In this document: piece by piece, positions 26,459 through 35,358 of the stretch | How positions within the stretch are numbered: position 1 is the stretch's first letter | Layout of the letters: each line of letters opens with the position of its first letter | Assembly (NCBI RefSeq): GCF_002838835.1 | Contig: NZ_NHPP01000002.1 | Coordinates: 62,001-126,000 of the forward strand | DNA: 64,000 nt | Direction of reading: 5' to 3' | Origin: Siphonobacter sp. SORGH_AS_0500 | GTDB taxonomy: Bacteria; Bacteroidota; Bacteroidia; Cytophagales; Spirosomataceae | Program-made: the position numbers and the translations under genes | The notes under the pieces: generated by a model | What the model saw: only the letters and a program-made list of their open reading frames with translations | What the model was told of the DNA's origin: nothing | The model's database searches: none

Positions 26459-27697
26459 CTATTCCATGGTAAATGTAATGGGTAAATTAAAGCGGCTTCT
26501 AACGGCATGGCCTGACTGATAACCGGGCTTCCATTTAGGCATATCCTTCATAATTCTTAATACTTCTTCATCGCAGCCAAAGCCAATGCCTTTCATAATT
26601 TCTACATCGGCGATGGAACCGTCTTTCTCAACTATAAAGCTGGTAAAAACTTTACCCTCAACGTTCGCTCGTTGAGCCGCAGCCGGATACTTGACGTGCT
26701 GAGAAAGGTATCGGTACATTTCTGAGTCACCACCTGGAAACTGAGCCTGCTTTTCAACTACGGTAAAAACTTCCTCCTTCGCATTCGTTTGTGCCGGAGC
26801 CGGAGTTTCAATGGGAATAATGACGAGTTCCTCCTTTTTTTCTTGCTGAGCACAGGCTGTTGCCAGAAAGATCATCGATCCGAAAACGGGAACAATCAGT
26901 GCGTATTTTACCAGAGCCGACGTTTGCGAAGGCTTTTGCTTCAGCATGGAAATCCGGGCTTTGAGAAAAGATTTATTAAAGAAGGTGTGAGCCAGCTCCA
27001 TCTGCTGAACGCCAAACTGTTGCGAGAACAATAGCATGGCATAATCTGCCCGGCTGGTTTCCAGCCGACTGGCTACTTCGTCGGCCAGGTATTCGTGAAT
27101 GAGGCAAATGTCCTGTTTCAGGAAATACACCACCGGATTGAACCAGTTCATGATGGCAATCAGCTCAAAGAAGATCACATCAGCCGAGTGTAACTGGCGA
27201 ACGTGTACCCGCTCGTGCATTTCAATGGTGCGGCGATTCGACAGATTCTTTCCTACGAAAAAGTGATTAAAGAAAGCAAACGCCATATTCTGATCTACTT
27301 TGCGATTCGTTCGATAGCGAACCAGATCGCCCAGTCGCATGAGTCGAAACGCAAATCTGCCCAGCAGAATCAAAATCCCACAGAGGTAAGCAACGGCTAA
27401 CAAATGACCCCAGGCCATGGGGTGTGCCGAGCGGGAATTATCGAGGTAATCAGGGGTAATAAAAACGACGCCGGGATTATAATAGGTGTAAAGCGACTCG
27501 TTTACCTGCTGGGTAAGCAGCCAGGTACGAATCCAGTCGGACTGCATGGCCGGGATAAAAAAGGCCAGTGCGGTTCCCGCCAGCAGAAAACTCCGGTTCA
27601 ACTGATGAAACGTTTCTTTACGGAGGATCAGGCGATAAAACCCATAAAATCCAGCCAAATACAGATTTACTTGCAGGAGATAGTGCAACCAATTCAT
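26459..27697 (-). CDS. BlaR1-like M56 metallopeptidase fused to a TonB C-domain
   Basis: 412 residues. Three N-terminal membrane helices (about 5-24, 36-54, 97-118) are followed by the M56 zinc site HERVH (residues 161-165) and third ligand E202 in HEYLADEVA. A fourth membrane segment (about 268-288) leads to a periplasmic TonB C-terminal domain (about 320-412, GFGCDEEVLRIMKDMPKWKP). In BlaR1 proteins the metalloprotease inactivates the BlaI repressor when the sensor is occupied. Here the beta-lactam-binding sensor is replaced by a TonB domain. The partner repressor gene is immediately upstream. Confidence 0.93.
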   Translation of the reverse strand: MNWLHYLLQVNLYLAGFYGFYRLILRKETFHQLNRSFLLAGTALAFFIPAMQSDWIRTWLLTQQVNESLYTYYNPGVVFITPDYLDNSRSAHPMAWGHLLAVAYLCGILILLGRFAFRLMRLGDLVRYRTNRKVDQNMAFAFFNHFFVGKNLSNRRTIEMHERVHVRQLHSADVIFFELIAIMNWFNPVVYFLKQDICLIHEYLADEVASRLETSRADYAMLLFSQQFGVQQMELAHTFFNKSFLKARISMLKQKPSQTSALVKYALIVPVFGSMIFLATACAQQEKKEELVIIPIETPAPAQTNAKEEVFTVVEKQAQFPGGDSEMYRYLSQHVKYPAAAQRANVEGKVFTSFIVEKDGSIADVEIMKGIGFGCDEEVLRIMKDMPKWKPGYQSGHAVRSRFNLPITFTME

Positions 27698-27756
27698 AGT
27701 TGTATGATGGCCTCAGCGGTCGTCTAAAGGTGAGAGGGTTGGAAAGCGGTCGAATC

Positions 27757-27791
27757 GGTTTAGAGTGTAAATCCAGTTCACACTCTAAACC
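27757..27791 (-). promoter_or_regulatory. Hairpin between blaI-like and blaR1-like genes
   Basis: Perfect 12-bp arms GGTTTAGAGTGT/ACACTCTAAACC with an 11-nt loop in the 100-bp gap. There is no T run after it, so it could be an RNA-stability or attenuation element, or a protein-binding dyad. Confidence 0.5.
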
Positions 27792-27797
27792 GGATTC

Positions 27798-28169
27798 TTA
27801 CTTTTGTTTCATTTGCTCGATCATCTTGAGGATATCGTCAGCTTCGTTGAGTTCTACTTTCTTTTTCTTTACGAAAAAGGAAAACAGACTACCGATCGAA
27901 TTACCGAAATAGCTTTCCATCAATTTCTCCGTTGCGAAGGTGCGGTATTGCTCTTTAGTAATCAACGGATGGTATTGGTGTGACTTGCCGTATGCTTTAT
28001 GCCCCACAAAGCCTTTCTGTTCCAGAATGCGAACAATGGTGGAAACGGTATTATACGCTGGCTTAGGCTCAGGCAATTGGTCAAGAACGTCTTTCACAAA
28101 ACCTTTCTCAAGAGACCAGAGTACGTGCATAATCTGTTCTTCGGCCCGGGTAAGTTCTTTTTCAACCAT
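27798..28169 (-). CDS. BlaI/MecI/CopY-family transcriptional repressor
   Basis: 123 residues from the ATG at 28169 (MVEKELTRAEEQIMHVLWSL); a TTG 24 bp upstream is less likely. The winged helix covers residues about 1-75 (AYNTVSTIVRILEQKGFVGH, YGKSHQYHPLITKEQYR). The C-terminal dimerisation region has a basic patch FFVKKKKVEL. It likely represses its own operon with the M56-TonB gene and is inactivated by that peptidase. Confidence 0.93.
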   Translation of the reverse strand: MVEKELTRAEEQIMHVLWSLEKGFVKDVLDQLPEPKPAYNTVSTIVRILEQKGFVGHKAYGKSHQYHPLITKEQYRTFATEKLMESYFGNSIGSLFSFFVKKKKVELNEADDILKMIEQMKQK

Positions 28170-28246
28170 AATTGTTCTTGCGTTTGGATACAAAAGGAAC
28201 TTTCGCCCGATTTTGTATCAGAGAATAATAACTTGATTCAAAGATT

Positions 28247-28264
28247 GAACTAATATTTTAGTTC
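28247..28264. promoter_or_regulatory. Candidate BlaI operator
   Basis: The 18-bp dyad GAACTAATATTTTAGTTC (7-bp arms) lies 78 bp upstream of the repressor ATG. The ACTAnnnnnnTAGT pattern resembles BlaI/CopY-type operators. Assignment rests on symmetry and position. Confidence 0.5.
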
Positions 28265-28755
28265 TACAACTATTTTTTTCGTTTTGTGCGAAAAAAATTT
28301 CATCAGGTGGGGTTTTACTGAAACGGAATGAAAAACTTCTGAGTAGGTAACCTATTCTAAAGAATAATAATTCGCTGAAAGAAAGTCAATTACCAGCTAA
28401 TATCTGGTTTTCGCTGGTAATGACAAGGACTTGTTTCTGTATTAACGAAAAAACGGAAGCGATCTTAAGAGACCATCTAAAATTTATTCTAATCGTCGGA
28501 CGCTAAAGCGAATCGTGACACCTACACTGATGGAGAGTACGACGAAAGACTAGCCAATTTCTGAAGGTTGGCAGGTGGGAACCTGCCGTTACTGTAGGAA
28601 CGAGAGGCAATCTCATTCCAGAGGTGTTCGTCCGCGACACAGTTGTGGATGGCTGAACTAAGCGTCGCAAACGCTTTCCTCTGTAATCCGCGTTAGAAAT
28701 ACGGGCTAACAAAGGCCTGCTAATTTAATTAGTCTCCTATTCAGGAAAAGGCTAT
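28265..28755. other. Gap without a convincing gene
   Basis: The only notable element is a short hairpin (GGCAGGT...ACCTGCC, about 28569-28585). Sequence around 28625-28650 (GTTCGTCCGCGACACAG) faintly resembles 51340-51360. A short minus-strand frame here shows no family signature and I do not call it. Confidence 0.5.
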
Positions 28756-28790
28756 AAAAAAATCCCCGAACAAGCGAAGGTCCGGGGATT
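28756..28790 (-). terminator. Terminator of the yitT-like gene
   Basis: Arms AATCCCCG (28761-28768) and CGGGGATT (28783-28790), then a T run on the minus strand (28762-28756). Confidence 0.85.
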
Positions 28791-28805
28791 GGTTTTCGAG
28801 GTTAA

Positions 28806-29768
28806 TTAATGAAACGCCCGCTTTTTGATCATGCCACCTTTGGTATCCTGAATACTGTGCTGCACAATGAACGCCTGGTTATCTATTTTGTCAACGGCGT
28901 TTTTCAGCCGGGTAATTTCTAAGCGAGTAATAACGGTATATACAATATCAATATCTCCTTCGCGGTCGCCACGTTTGCCGAAGCCGCGTTGGCCTTTATA
29001 CATGGTAACACCTCGGCCCATTTCATTCACAATCATGCGGCGGATGGCGTCACTTTTTTCGGATACAATAGTAATGGCCGTATATTCTTCCAGGCCGGTA
29101 ATAATAAATTCAATTGTACGAGAGGCTGAAAAATACGTCAGCATGGCGTACAAAGCGGTTTCTACGTTAATTAAGAGGGCAGAGATACTAAAAATAAAGA
29201 CGTTGATGGCCATGATGATGTCCCCAACGGTAAATCCGGTTTTACGGCTCAGGTATAAGGCCAGAATCTCTGTTCCATCTAATACACAGCCCCCCCGAAT
29301 GGAAAGCCCGATACCTGCTCCCAGGAAGAAACCTCCAAAGACGGCAATCAGCAGCTTATCGTGCGTGAAGACGGGCAATTCCAAAAAGGCCAGACAGAGA
29401 GCCAGAGCAATAATCGCAAACAGCGTACGAATGGCAAAACCCAGCGAAATCTGTCGGAAGCCTAGAAAAATAAAGGGGATGTTAAAGATGACCAGCAAAA
29501 TGGAAAGATTCCAATCGGTCAGAGCACGTACGAGTAGGGAAATCCCGGTAACGCCACCATCCAGAAAGTGACTGGGTAATAAAAAGCCACGAAGCCCTAC
29601 CGCTGCAGTGAAGATCCCAAAGACGATGAGAAGGGTATCTTTGGTGACCTGCTTTGGATTCAGCGTGCGAAAGTTTCGAACCTGATGATAAAAAAAGCGA
29701 CGGAAGGGCGAGCGATGAGTAATAGTAACGCCGGGGAGCCGTAATGGAGGTGAAGTATTGTGTAACAT
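28806..29768 (-). CDS. YitT-family membrane protein (DUF2179)
   Basis: 320 residues. About 45 polar N-terminal residues precede five membrane helices (DTLLIVFGIFTAAVGLRGFL, LSILLVIFNIPFIFLGF, TLFAIIALALCLAFLEL, LLIAVFGGFFLGAGIGLSIR, IIMAINVFIFSISALLINV). A cytoplasmic DUF2179 domain closes the protein (ITIVSEKSDAIRRMIVNEMG, GVTMYKGQRGFG). Family marks are PSHFLDGGVTGISLL and GGCVLDGTEILAL. Function unresolved in bacteria. Confidence 0.92.
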   Translation of the reverse strand: MLHNTSPPLRLPGVTITHRSPFRRFFYHQVRNFRTLNPKQVTKDTLLIVFGIFTAAVGLRGFLLPSHFLDGGVTGISLLVRALTDWNLSILLVIFNIPFIFLGFRQISLGFAIRTLFAIIALALCLAFLELPVFTHDKLLIAVFGGFFLGAGIGLSIRGGCVLDGTEILALYLSRKTGFTVGDIIMAINVFIFSISALLINVETALYAMLTYFSASRTIEFIITGLEEYTAITIVSEKSDAIRRMIVNEMGRGVTMYKGQRGFGKRGDREGDIDIVYTVITRLEITRLKNAVDKIDNQAFIVQHSIQDTKGGMIKKRAFH

Positions 29769-30016
29769 AGAGCGAATTGAGAAGGTGATGAATAGAAAAC
29801 ACTAACTATTCCGCTATGGATAGTATAGTAAATATATCGATTTTATCCTACTCTATCCCGCTAAAACGCACTTATCCACAGAAGATTAGAAAATTCTAAT
29901 CCGGTTAATTACAAATTAAGCGTCTGATTTAAAGAAAGAATCAGAAAAAGCTGTATTGTTTTCAGTCGCTTTAAAACTACGTAACTGCCTGATAATGGAG
30001 AAAATAAGAAAAAACG

Positions 30017-30703
30017 TTAAGCTAAAGAGCTGCCTTTCAGCAGAGCTTCTGCGAAGGCCATGTCTTCGGGCGTCGTGATTTTAATGTTTTCGTACGAACC
30101 TTCCAGCAGGTGAATGGGGTAACCCGCCGCTTCGGCTACGCTGGCATCGTCCGTAAATAAAGGACTTTCGGCCTGTTCAAAAGCTTTTTTGAGCAGGGAA
30201 ACCTGAAACGTCTGCGGCGTTTGCACGAGGCGAAGTTTAGAACGATCCAGAGCACTATTCCCCGCATCTTCGGTAACCAGACGAATAGAATCTTTGGCCG
30301 CAACGGCGGCAATGGCTGTACCGCTTTCTGCCGCGACTTCGAAACTACGGGCAATCACCGAAACCGGAACCAGCGGACGAACACCATCATGAACCGCCAC
30401 GAGTCCATCCGTAGTAACCTGTTGTAAGCCATTGCGAACCGACTGAAAACGAGTAGCTCCGCCGGGCGTTTCAATAATAGGCTGAGAAAAGGGCAGGGGA
30501 TATTCTTTACGAAGCTGTTCCCAGTAGGAAAACTGGTCGGCGGGCAAACACAGAATAACCTGTAGATCGGGAGAATACTCCAGAAAACGCTCCAGTGTAT
30601 GAATCAGGATGGGTTTTCCAGCAAGAGATAAGAATTGTTTGGGCAATGAAACGCCCATGCGACTGCCGCTGCCACCAGCAACGAGGATAACGTATCGTTT
30701 CAT
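30017..30703 (-). CDS. ispD: 2-C-methyl-D-erythritol 4-phosphate cytidylyltransferase
   Basis: 228 residues, typical for IspD, the third step of the non-mevalonate isoprenoid pathway (MEP plus CTP). The nucleotide-binding motif VAGGSGSRMGVSLPKQFL is at residues 8-25. Further marks are ETPGGATRFQSVRNGL, VAVHDGVRPLV and QTPQTFQVSLLKKAF. The gene lies 49 bp downstream of queA in the same direction, separated by a hairpin. Confidence 0.95.
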   Translation of the reverse strand: MKRYVILVAGGSGSRMGVSLPKQFLSLAGKPILIHTLERFLEYSPDLQVILCLPADQFSYWEQLRKEYPLPFSQPIIETPGGATRFQSVRNGLQQVTTDGLVAVHDGVRPLVPVSVIARSFEVAAESGTAIAAVAAKDSIRLVTEDAGNSALDRSKLRLVQTPQTFQVSLLKKAFEQAESPLFTDDASVAEAAGYPIHLLEGSYENIKITTPEDMAFAEALLKGSSLA

Positions 30704-30706
30704 AAC

Positions 30707-30740
30707 TATGGGCTGTTAGCTATCAGCTACCAGCCCATAG
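30707..30740 (-). other. Imperfect simple-repeat hairpin between queA and ispD
   Basis: Arms CTATGGGCTG (30707-30716) and CAGCCCATAG (30731-30740) around TTAGCTATCAGCTAC. The composition resembles the low-complexity filler seen after other stop codons in the window. Confidence 0.5.
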
Positions 30741-30752
30741 CTAACGAGCCAA

Positions 30753-31808
30753 TTACAGAATCAGCATTAAATCGCCGTAACTGAAGAACTTATATTTTTC
30801 CTTAATGGCCGTTTGGTACGCTTCCATCATCAAGTCATACCCACCAAAGGCACAAACGCCCATGAGCAGTACGGATTCTGGTAAGTGGAAGTTCGTTAAC
30901 AAGGCATTACTGATTTTGAAATCGTAAGGAGGGAAAATGAAACGATCCGTCCAGCCTTCGCTTGGTTTCAGTCGTGAATTCGCAGAAACCGACGATTCCA
31001 GCGTTTTCAATACCGTATTCCCTACGGAACAAACCCGTTTTCCGGCGTCCAGAGAAGCATTAACTACGTCCGCTGTTTGTGCAGGAATGAAGTAAGGCTC
31101 AGAATCCGTCTTGTGCTTGGTGAGATCTTCTACGTCTACCTGACGGAAAGTACCCAAACCTACATGAAGGGTAATCGGCGTAAAGTCGGTGCCGTTAATC
31201 TCCATGCGTTTCTTGATATTCTTCGTGAAATGCAAACCGGCGGTAGGGGCAGCTACGGCTCCTACTTTCGAATCATCCGCAAAGATGGTTTGGTAACGCT
31301 CCCGGTCTTCATCCGTGGCTTTCCGACGACTTTTAATTTCTTCGGGTAGAGGCGTTTCGCCCAGCTCGTGAATGGCTTTCATCAACGCATTGTGGTCGCC
31401 ATCGTACAAGAAACGAATGGTACGACCCCGCGAAGTGGTATTGTCGATTACCTCTGCTACCAGATCGCTATCGCCAAAGTACAGCTTGTTACCCACCCGA
31501 ATTTTACGGGCCGGGTCTACCAGCACATCCCACAGGCGATGTTCACGATTTAGCTCACGGAGTAAGAATACCTCAATCTGTGCTCCGGTTTTTTCCTTGC
31601 TACCGTACAAACGAGCTGGAAAAACCTTAGTATCGTTCACAACCATCGTGTCGCCTTCGCCAAAATAATTCACGATATCACCGAATTTTCGATGTTCGAA
31701 TTGCCGGGTTTGACGATTAACTACCATCAGTCGTGCTTCGCCGCGTTCGACTGGATGGAGGGCAATGAGATTTTGCGGCAAATCAAATTTAAATTCGGAT
31801 AACTTCAT
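30753..31808 (-). CDS. queA: S-adenosylmethionine:tRNA ribosyltransferase-isomerase
   Basis: 351 residues, full length. QueA transfers the ribose of SAM to preQ1-modified tRNA to make epoxyqueuosine. Family marks: [20 protein letters not shown] near the start, [44 protein letters not shown] and [19 protein letters not shown] at the end. No other queuosine gene is in the window. Confidence 0.97.
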   Translation of the reverse strand: MKLSEFKFDLPQNLIALHPVERGEARLMVVNRQTRQFEHRKFGDIVNYFGEGDTMVVNDTKVFPARLYGSKEKTGAQIEVFLLRELNREHRLWDVLVDPARKIRVGNKLYFGDSDLVAEVIDNTTSRGRTIRFLYDGDHNALMKAIHELGETPLPEEIKSRRKATDEDRERYQTIFADDSKVGAVAAPTAGLHFTKNIKKRMEINGTDFTPITLHVGLGTFRQVDVEDLTKHKTDSEPYFIPAQTADVVNASLDAGKRVCSVGNTVLKTLESSVSANSRLKPSEGWTDRFIFPPYDFKISNALLTNFHLPESVLLMGVCAFGGYDLMMEAYQTAIKEKYKFFSYGDLMLIL

Positions 31809-32014
31809 GGAATTCAGCTAGATACCAGATAGTGTTGGCTAAATATGCACTTTATCAAGGCCGAATGTCAAGCTTTTTTGGAAATTTTATAAAAAATATT
31901 TAAAAAGCGGTATTCCGTTTAACCTTTAAAAAGTATAGTTGAACCAACTTTTTCTTGTAAAACATTTGGAATGATTTCTACTTTGAAACTTGCACCTCAG
32001 ATAGACTCATAAAC

Positions 32015-33259
32015 ATGAAATTTCTTCGGCAGGTTTTCGAAAGTCTTCGCTTTGCCTGGCAGGCCTTACGTTCTAATTTGTTACGAACCGTATTGTCGCT
32101 ACTGGGCGTAAGCGTGGGTATTTTTTCAATTATTGCCGTTTTTACCATGGTCGACTCACTGGAAAGCAGCATTCGGGAAAGCCTGAGTTTTACGGGCAGT
32201 AATACCATTTTCGTTTCCAAGTGGTCCTGGGATTACAGCAGCCCGGATTATGCCTGGTGGAAATTTTTCCGGCGGCCTGCTCCGAGTTATTCTGATTTTC
32301 AGTTCTTAGAACGTAACCTTGAAAACGCCCAATATGTTGCCATTTCGGACGGACGGGGTGGCCAGACCATCAAAAATGGGAATAATTCCATGACGGCTGG
32401 CGTGCGGGGTATTAGTTATCAATACAACCAAATTTCAGATTTACCCGTTGAATCAGGACGCTATTTTAGTCCGATGGAAGAAGAGGCTGCCCGAAACGTG
32501 GTCGTTATCGGGGCGGATGTGGCGGCTAATTTGTTCCCTTTTCAGGAAGCCGTCGGGAAATTTGTCCAGATTAAAGGACTGCGGTTTCAGGTAATTGGCG
32601 TAATAGAACGCATTGGTACGGGCATGTTTGAGATCGGCGGTAAGCCAGACATCCGTTGTTACATTCCTTATAAATCCTTCTCAAAACTCTTTCACACCAA
32701 ATACTCAGAACCTAATATTTCCATAAAAGGATATGATCGGGACGAAAAGCTTCAGGAACTTGAAGGCGAATTAACGGGGCTCATGCGGAGCAAACGCGGG
32801 TTGAAGCCTTATCAGGAAGATAACTTTTCCCTTAATCGCCCCGAGGCCATTCAGAATCTGGTGGAAACGATCTTTAGTGCCCTTCGCGGAGCCGGGATTA
32901 TTATTGCTCTCTTTTCTTTATTAATCGGAGGCTTCGGGATTGCCAATATTATGTTCGTTTCGGTGAAAGAGCGAACCAGCCTCATTGGAATTCAGAAATC
33001 ATTGGGGGCAAAAACCTACTTTATTCTGTTCCAGTTTCTCTTCGAAGCCATTTTCCTGAGTCTGATTGGAGGTATGGTCGGCATTCTCTGGGTTTGGGTA
33101 TTAACGTTTTACCCGCAGGATTTATTAATCATTCAGCTTTCCTTACGAAACGTCGTTATTGGCCTGGTCGTATCGAGTAGTATTGGCTTGTTATCGGGGA
33201 TTATTCCAGCCTGGATTGCCGCCCGAATGGACCCCGTATTAGCCATCCGCTCGAAGTAA
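32015..33259 (+). CDS. ABC transporter permease, MacB/FtsX type
   Basis: 414 residues. The N-terminus (SLRFAWQALRSNLLRTVLSLLG...) precedes the first membrane helix (about 25-48). A large periplasmic MacB-PCD domain (about 50-275) follows, then three helices (about 285-310, 330-360, 375-400) with the FtsX motif GIANIMFVSVKERTSLIGIQ and KSLGAKTYFILFQFLFEA. No ATPase gene is adjacent, so it must pair with one encoded elsewhere. These transporters act mechanically on lipoproteins, peptides or antibiotics. Confidence 0.92.
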   Translation: MKFLRQVFESLRFAWQALRSNLLRTVLSLLGVSVGIFSIIAVFTMVDSLESSIRESLSFTGSNTIFVSKWSWDYSSPDYAWWKFFRRPAPSYSDFQFLERNLENAQYVAISDGRGGQTIKNGNNSMTAGVRGISYQYNQISDLPVESGRYFSPMEEEAARNVVVIGADVAANLFPFQEAVGKFVQIKGLRFQVIGVIERIGTGMFEIGGKPDIRCYIPYKSFSKLFHTKYSEPNISIKGYDRDEKLQELEGELTGLMRSKRGLKPYQEDNFSLNRPEAIQNLVETIFSALRGAGIIIALFSLLIGGFGIANIMFVSVKERTSLIGIQKSLGAKTYFILFQFLFEAIFLSLIGGMVGILWVWVLTFYPQDLLIIQLSLRNVVIGLVVSSSIGLLSGIIPAWIAARMDPVLAIRSK

Positions 33260-33394
33260 ACAGAGTTGGCAATGTTTTTTAGGGAACTTCGCCTGAAAAA
33301 TGGTTAATAATTCAACGAAGATATTTTTCTTTGAGTCTAAATGATTCCTTTTACTCATATCCTTGAGTAGGGCACCTAAACAATTCAACCTAAA

Positions 33395-33772
33395 ATGAAA
33401 ACATTTGGTAAAGTATTATTGATTCTGGCCGTCGTAACGCTGGTCGTTTTCTGGATTCTTACAAAAATTAATTATTCGGAAGGCGAACGAGCAGGAACCA
33501 TCACTCGCTTCAGTAAACGGGGTTATGTCTTTAAGACCTGGGAGGGCGAGCTATTATTGGGTGGTTTTTCGGAAGGAACGGGCCAGATGAACGCTGAAAA
33601 ATGGCAGTTCAGTGTCGATAATGGGAAGGATTCCACGATTAGTACCATTAACGAAGCTCTGCGTTCGGGAAGACGGGTAACGCTTTTTTACGAAGAAAAA
33701 CTCTTCCAGTTTGACTTTGACGGCGAAACCAAGTTCTTCGTCACGAAGGCTGAATTTGCCGATGGCCGCTAA
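33395..33772 (+). CDS. Small membrane-anchored protein, conserved in Bacteroidota
   Basis: 125 residues with one N-terminal membrane helix (about 5-23, GKVLLILAVVTLVVFWIL) and a soluble beta-rich domain (RAGTITRFSKRGYVFKTWEG, VTLFYEEKLFQFDFDGETKF). Homologues are often mislabelled as 6-phosphogluconate dehydrogenase; there is no dehydrogenase motif here. Function unknown. Confidence 0.8.
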   Translation: MKTFGKVLLILAVVTLVVFWILTKINYSEGERAGTITRFSKRGYVFKTWEGELLLGGFSEGTGQMNAEKWQFSVDNGKDSTISTINEALRSGRRVTLFYEEKLFQFDFDGETKFFVTKAEFADGR

Positions 33773-33913
33773 AAGCTGAAGGTAAAAAGGGGGTCTGGTG
33801 CAACACTAGAAACGAATCTTTGCCGAAATGTTGATAGTTTTGGTACTTTAATACCCAGTTACTGCTTTAGTTAACTGTGGGTAACGAACCATCAGTAATC
33901 AATCCATAGGCGT

Positions 33914-34753
33914 ATGACCCCCGCTTTTCAATTTCGGCAGGAGGCATTTTTACTAACCTCGGTTAGTTCATATATACTTACCCTGGCTCTGAATCCCAAG
34001 GATTTTCAGATTAGTATTATTGATCCCGTCAATAATCTGTGTCTGTGGCTGGACGAATTCGCTTTACCTGAAACGACTTCAGAACAAGAATACCTGGCTC
34101 AGATTCAGGAGATTGTCAGCAAGCATCCCATTGCTGAAAAAACATTCTGGAAGTCTATTCGGCTTATTGTCAATAACCAATCTTTTACCCTGGTACCGAC
34201 GGCCCTATTCAAGAAGGAATATGCTGCTCGCACGTTGTCACTGGCCCGTGGTCAGGTGACTAGCCAGGAGACGGTTCAGCATACGCTACATCCGACGTGG
34301 GAGGCTACTAATCTATTTGCTTTCCCAACGCTGTTTTCGGACTGGATTCTTGATATTTATCCGCTGGAAAAAATTCAGGTTTTTCATCAATCCGATCTTC
34401 TGCTGGAATTAAGTTCCAAACTGAAAAGTACGGGACTGATGATTTACGTAGAAAAACAGGCAGCCACGCTGGTCTATGTGAATGAAACGAAGCTCCATTA
34501 CTGCAATCGCTTTGTATACCGGGCCGCTTCTGACTTAGTTTATTACGTACTTTTTGTAATGAATGAATTAAAAATCGATGCGGAAGAAATTCCGGCCTGG
34601 GTTTTTGGCGTGGTGACGGAAGAGGATGACTCCTACAAAGGGCTTTATAATCACATTAAAAATCTGTCGCTGGGCTTACCTGATGCGGTTTCCATTCCCC
34701 GCCTGCCCGGAGATTCCCCAGTTTTCTATCACGTAGCTACTTTATTGAGCTAG
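33914..34753 (+). CDS. DUF3822-family protein
   Basis: 279 residues, soluble, matching the Bacteroidota family DUF3822, which has an actin-like ATPase fold in structural comparisons (family knowledge). Marks are FWKSIRLIVNNQSFTLVPTA and LHYCNRFVYRAASDLVYYVL. It lies 52 bp upstream of coaD; in many relatives rsmD stands between the two, and it is missing here. Function unknown. Confidence 0.85.
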   Translation: MTPAFQFRQEAFLLTSVSSYILTLALNPKDFQISIIDPVNNLCLWLDEFALPETTSEQEYLAQIQEIVSKHPIAEKTFWKSIRLIVNNQSFTLVPTALFKKEYAARTLSLARGQVTSQETVQHTLHPTWEATNLFAFPTLFSDWILDIYPLEKIQVFHQSDLLLELSSKLKSTGLMIYVEKQAATLVYVNETKLHYCNRFVYRAASDLVYYVLFVMNELKIDAEEIPAWVFGVVTEEDDSYKGLYNHIKNLSLGLPDAVSIPRLPGDSPVFYHVATLLS

Positions 34754-34805
34754 CCAATCGAAATGCCTGTAACCCTCCCTGCTTTCTTAACCCTATCCTT
34801 CAGTT

Positions 34806-35264
34806 ATGTCGAAAATCGCTTTTTTCCCCGGTTCATTTGATCCTTTCACGAAAGGACATGAAGATATTGTACGACGGGGCCTGAAGCTCTTCGACGAGAT
34901 TATCATCGGTATTGGACATAATACCAGCAAAAAGCGGTATTTCTCGGTGGAAGTAATGACACGGGCCATTCAGCGAACCTTTATTAATGAACCGGTTCAA
35001 GTAGTTCCTTACCAAGACTTAACGGCCCGGGTGGCTAAAGAATACAACGCTTCCTTTTTGTTGAGAGGACTCAGAAATACAACGGATTTCGAATACGAAA
35101 ACAGTATTGCCCAGGTTAACCGGGATCTATACGAAGGGTTGGAAACAGTATTCCTGATTTGCTCGCCGGAATTGGCTCCCATTTCCAGTACCATCATCCG
35201 GGATTTGCATCGGTATGGAGCCAGCGTAGATCAATATCTGCCCTATTCGGTGAAAGATCTCTAG
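34806..35264 (+). CDS. coaD: Phosphopantetheine adenylyltransferase
   Basis: 152 residues. CoaD converts 4'-phosphopantetheine and ATP to dephospho-CoA. The nucleotidyltransferase signature FFPGSFDPFTKGHEDIV is at residues 6-22, with TKGH as the (T/H)xGH motif. LLRGLRNTTDFEYE and the C-terminal PISSTIIRDLHRYGASV complete the family pattern. Probably co-transcribed with the DUF3822 gene. Confidence 0.97.
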   Translation: MSKIAFFPGSFDPFTKGHEDIVRRGLKLFDEIIIGIGHNTSKKRYFSVEVMTRAIQRTFINEPVQVVPYQDLTARVAKEYNASFLLRGLRNTTDFEYENSIAQVNRDLYEGLETVFLICSPELAPISSTIIRDLHRYGASVDQYLPYSVKDL

Positions 35265-35358
35265 ACACACAGGCTCGTCTAACGTTCGAATTTGCTCGCT
35301 CGGGAACGGAAGTTTATCCTAACTTATTTACTACTTAGGTTTAAACATCTTTCCGAAT

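Noticed and set aside
28503..28712. Short minus-strand frame in the gap upstream of the yitT terminator
   Set aside because: No family similarity, no promoter, and it runs through hairpin DNA.
28867..29571. Plus-strand open frame (234 codons) opposite the yitT-like gene
   Set aside because: The translation is Ser/Arg/Pro-rich antisense of transmembrane codons; the YitT reading is clearly correct.
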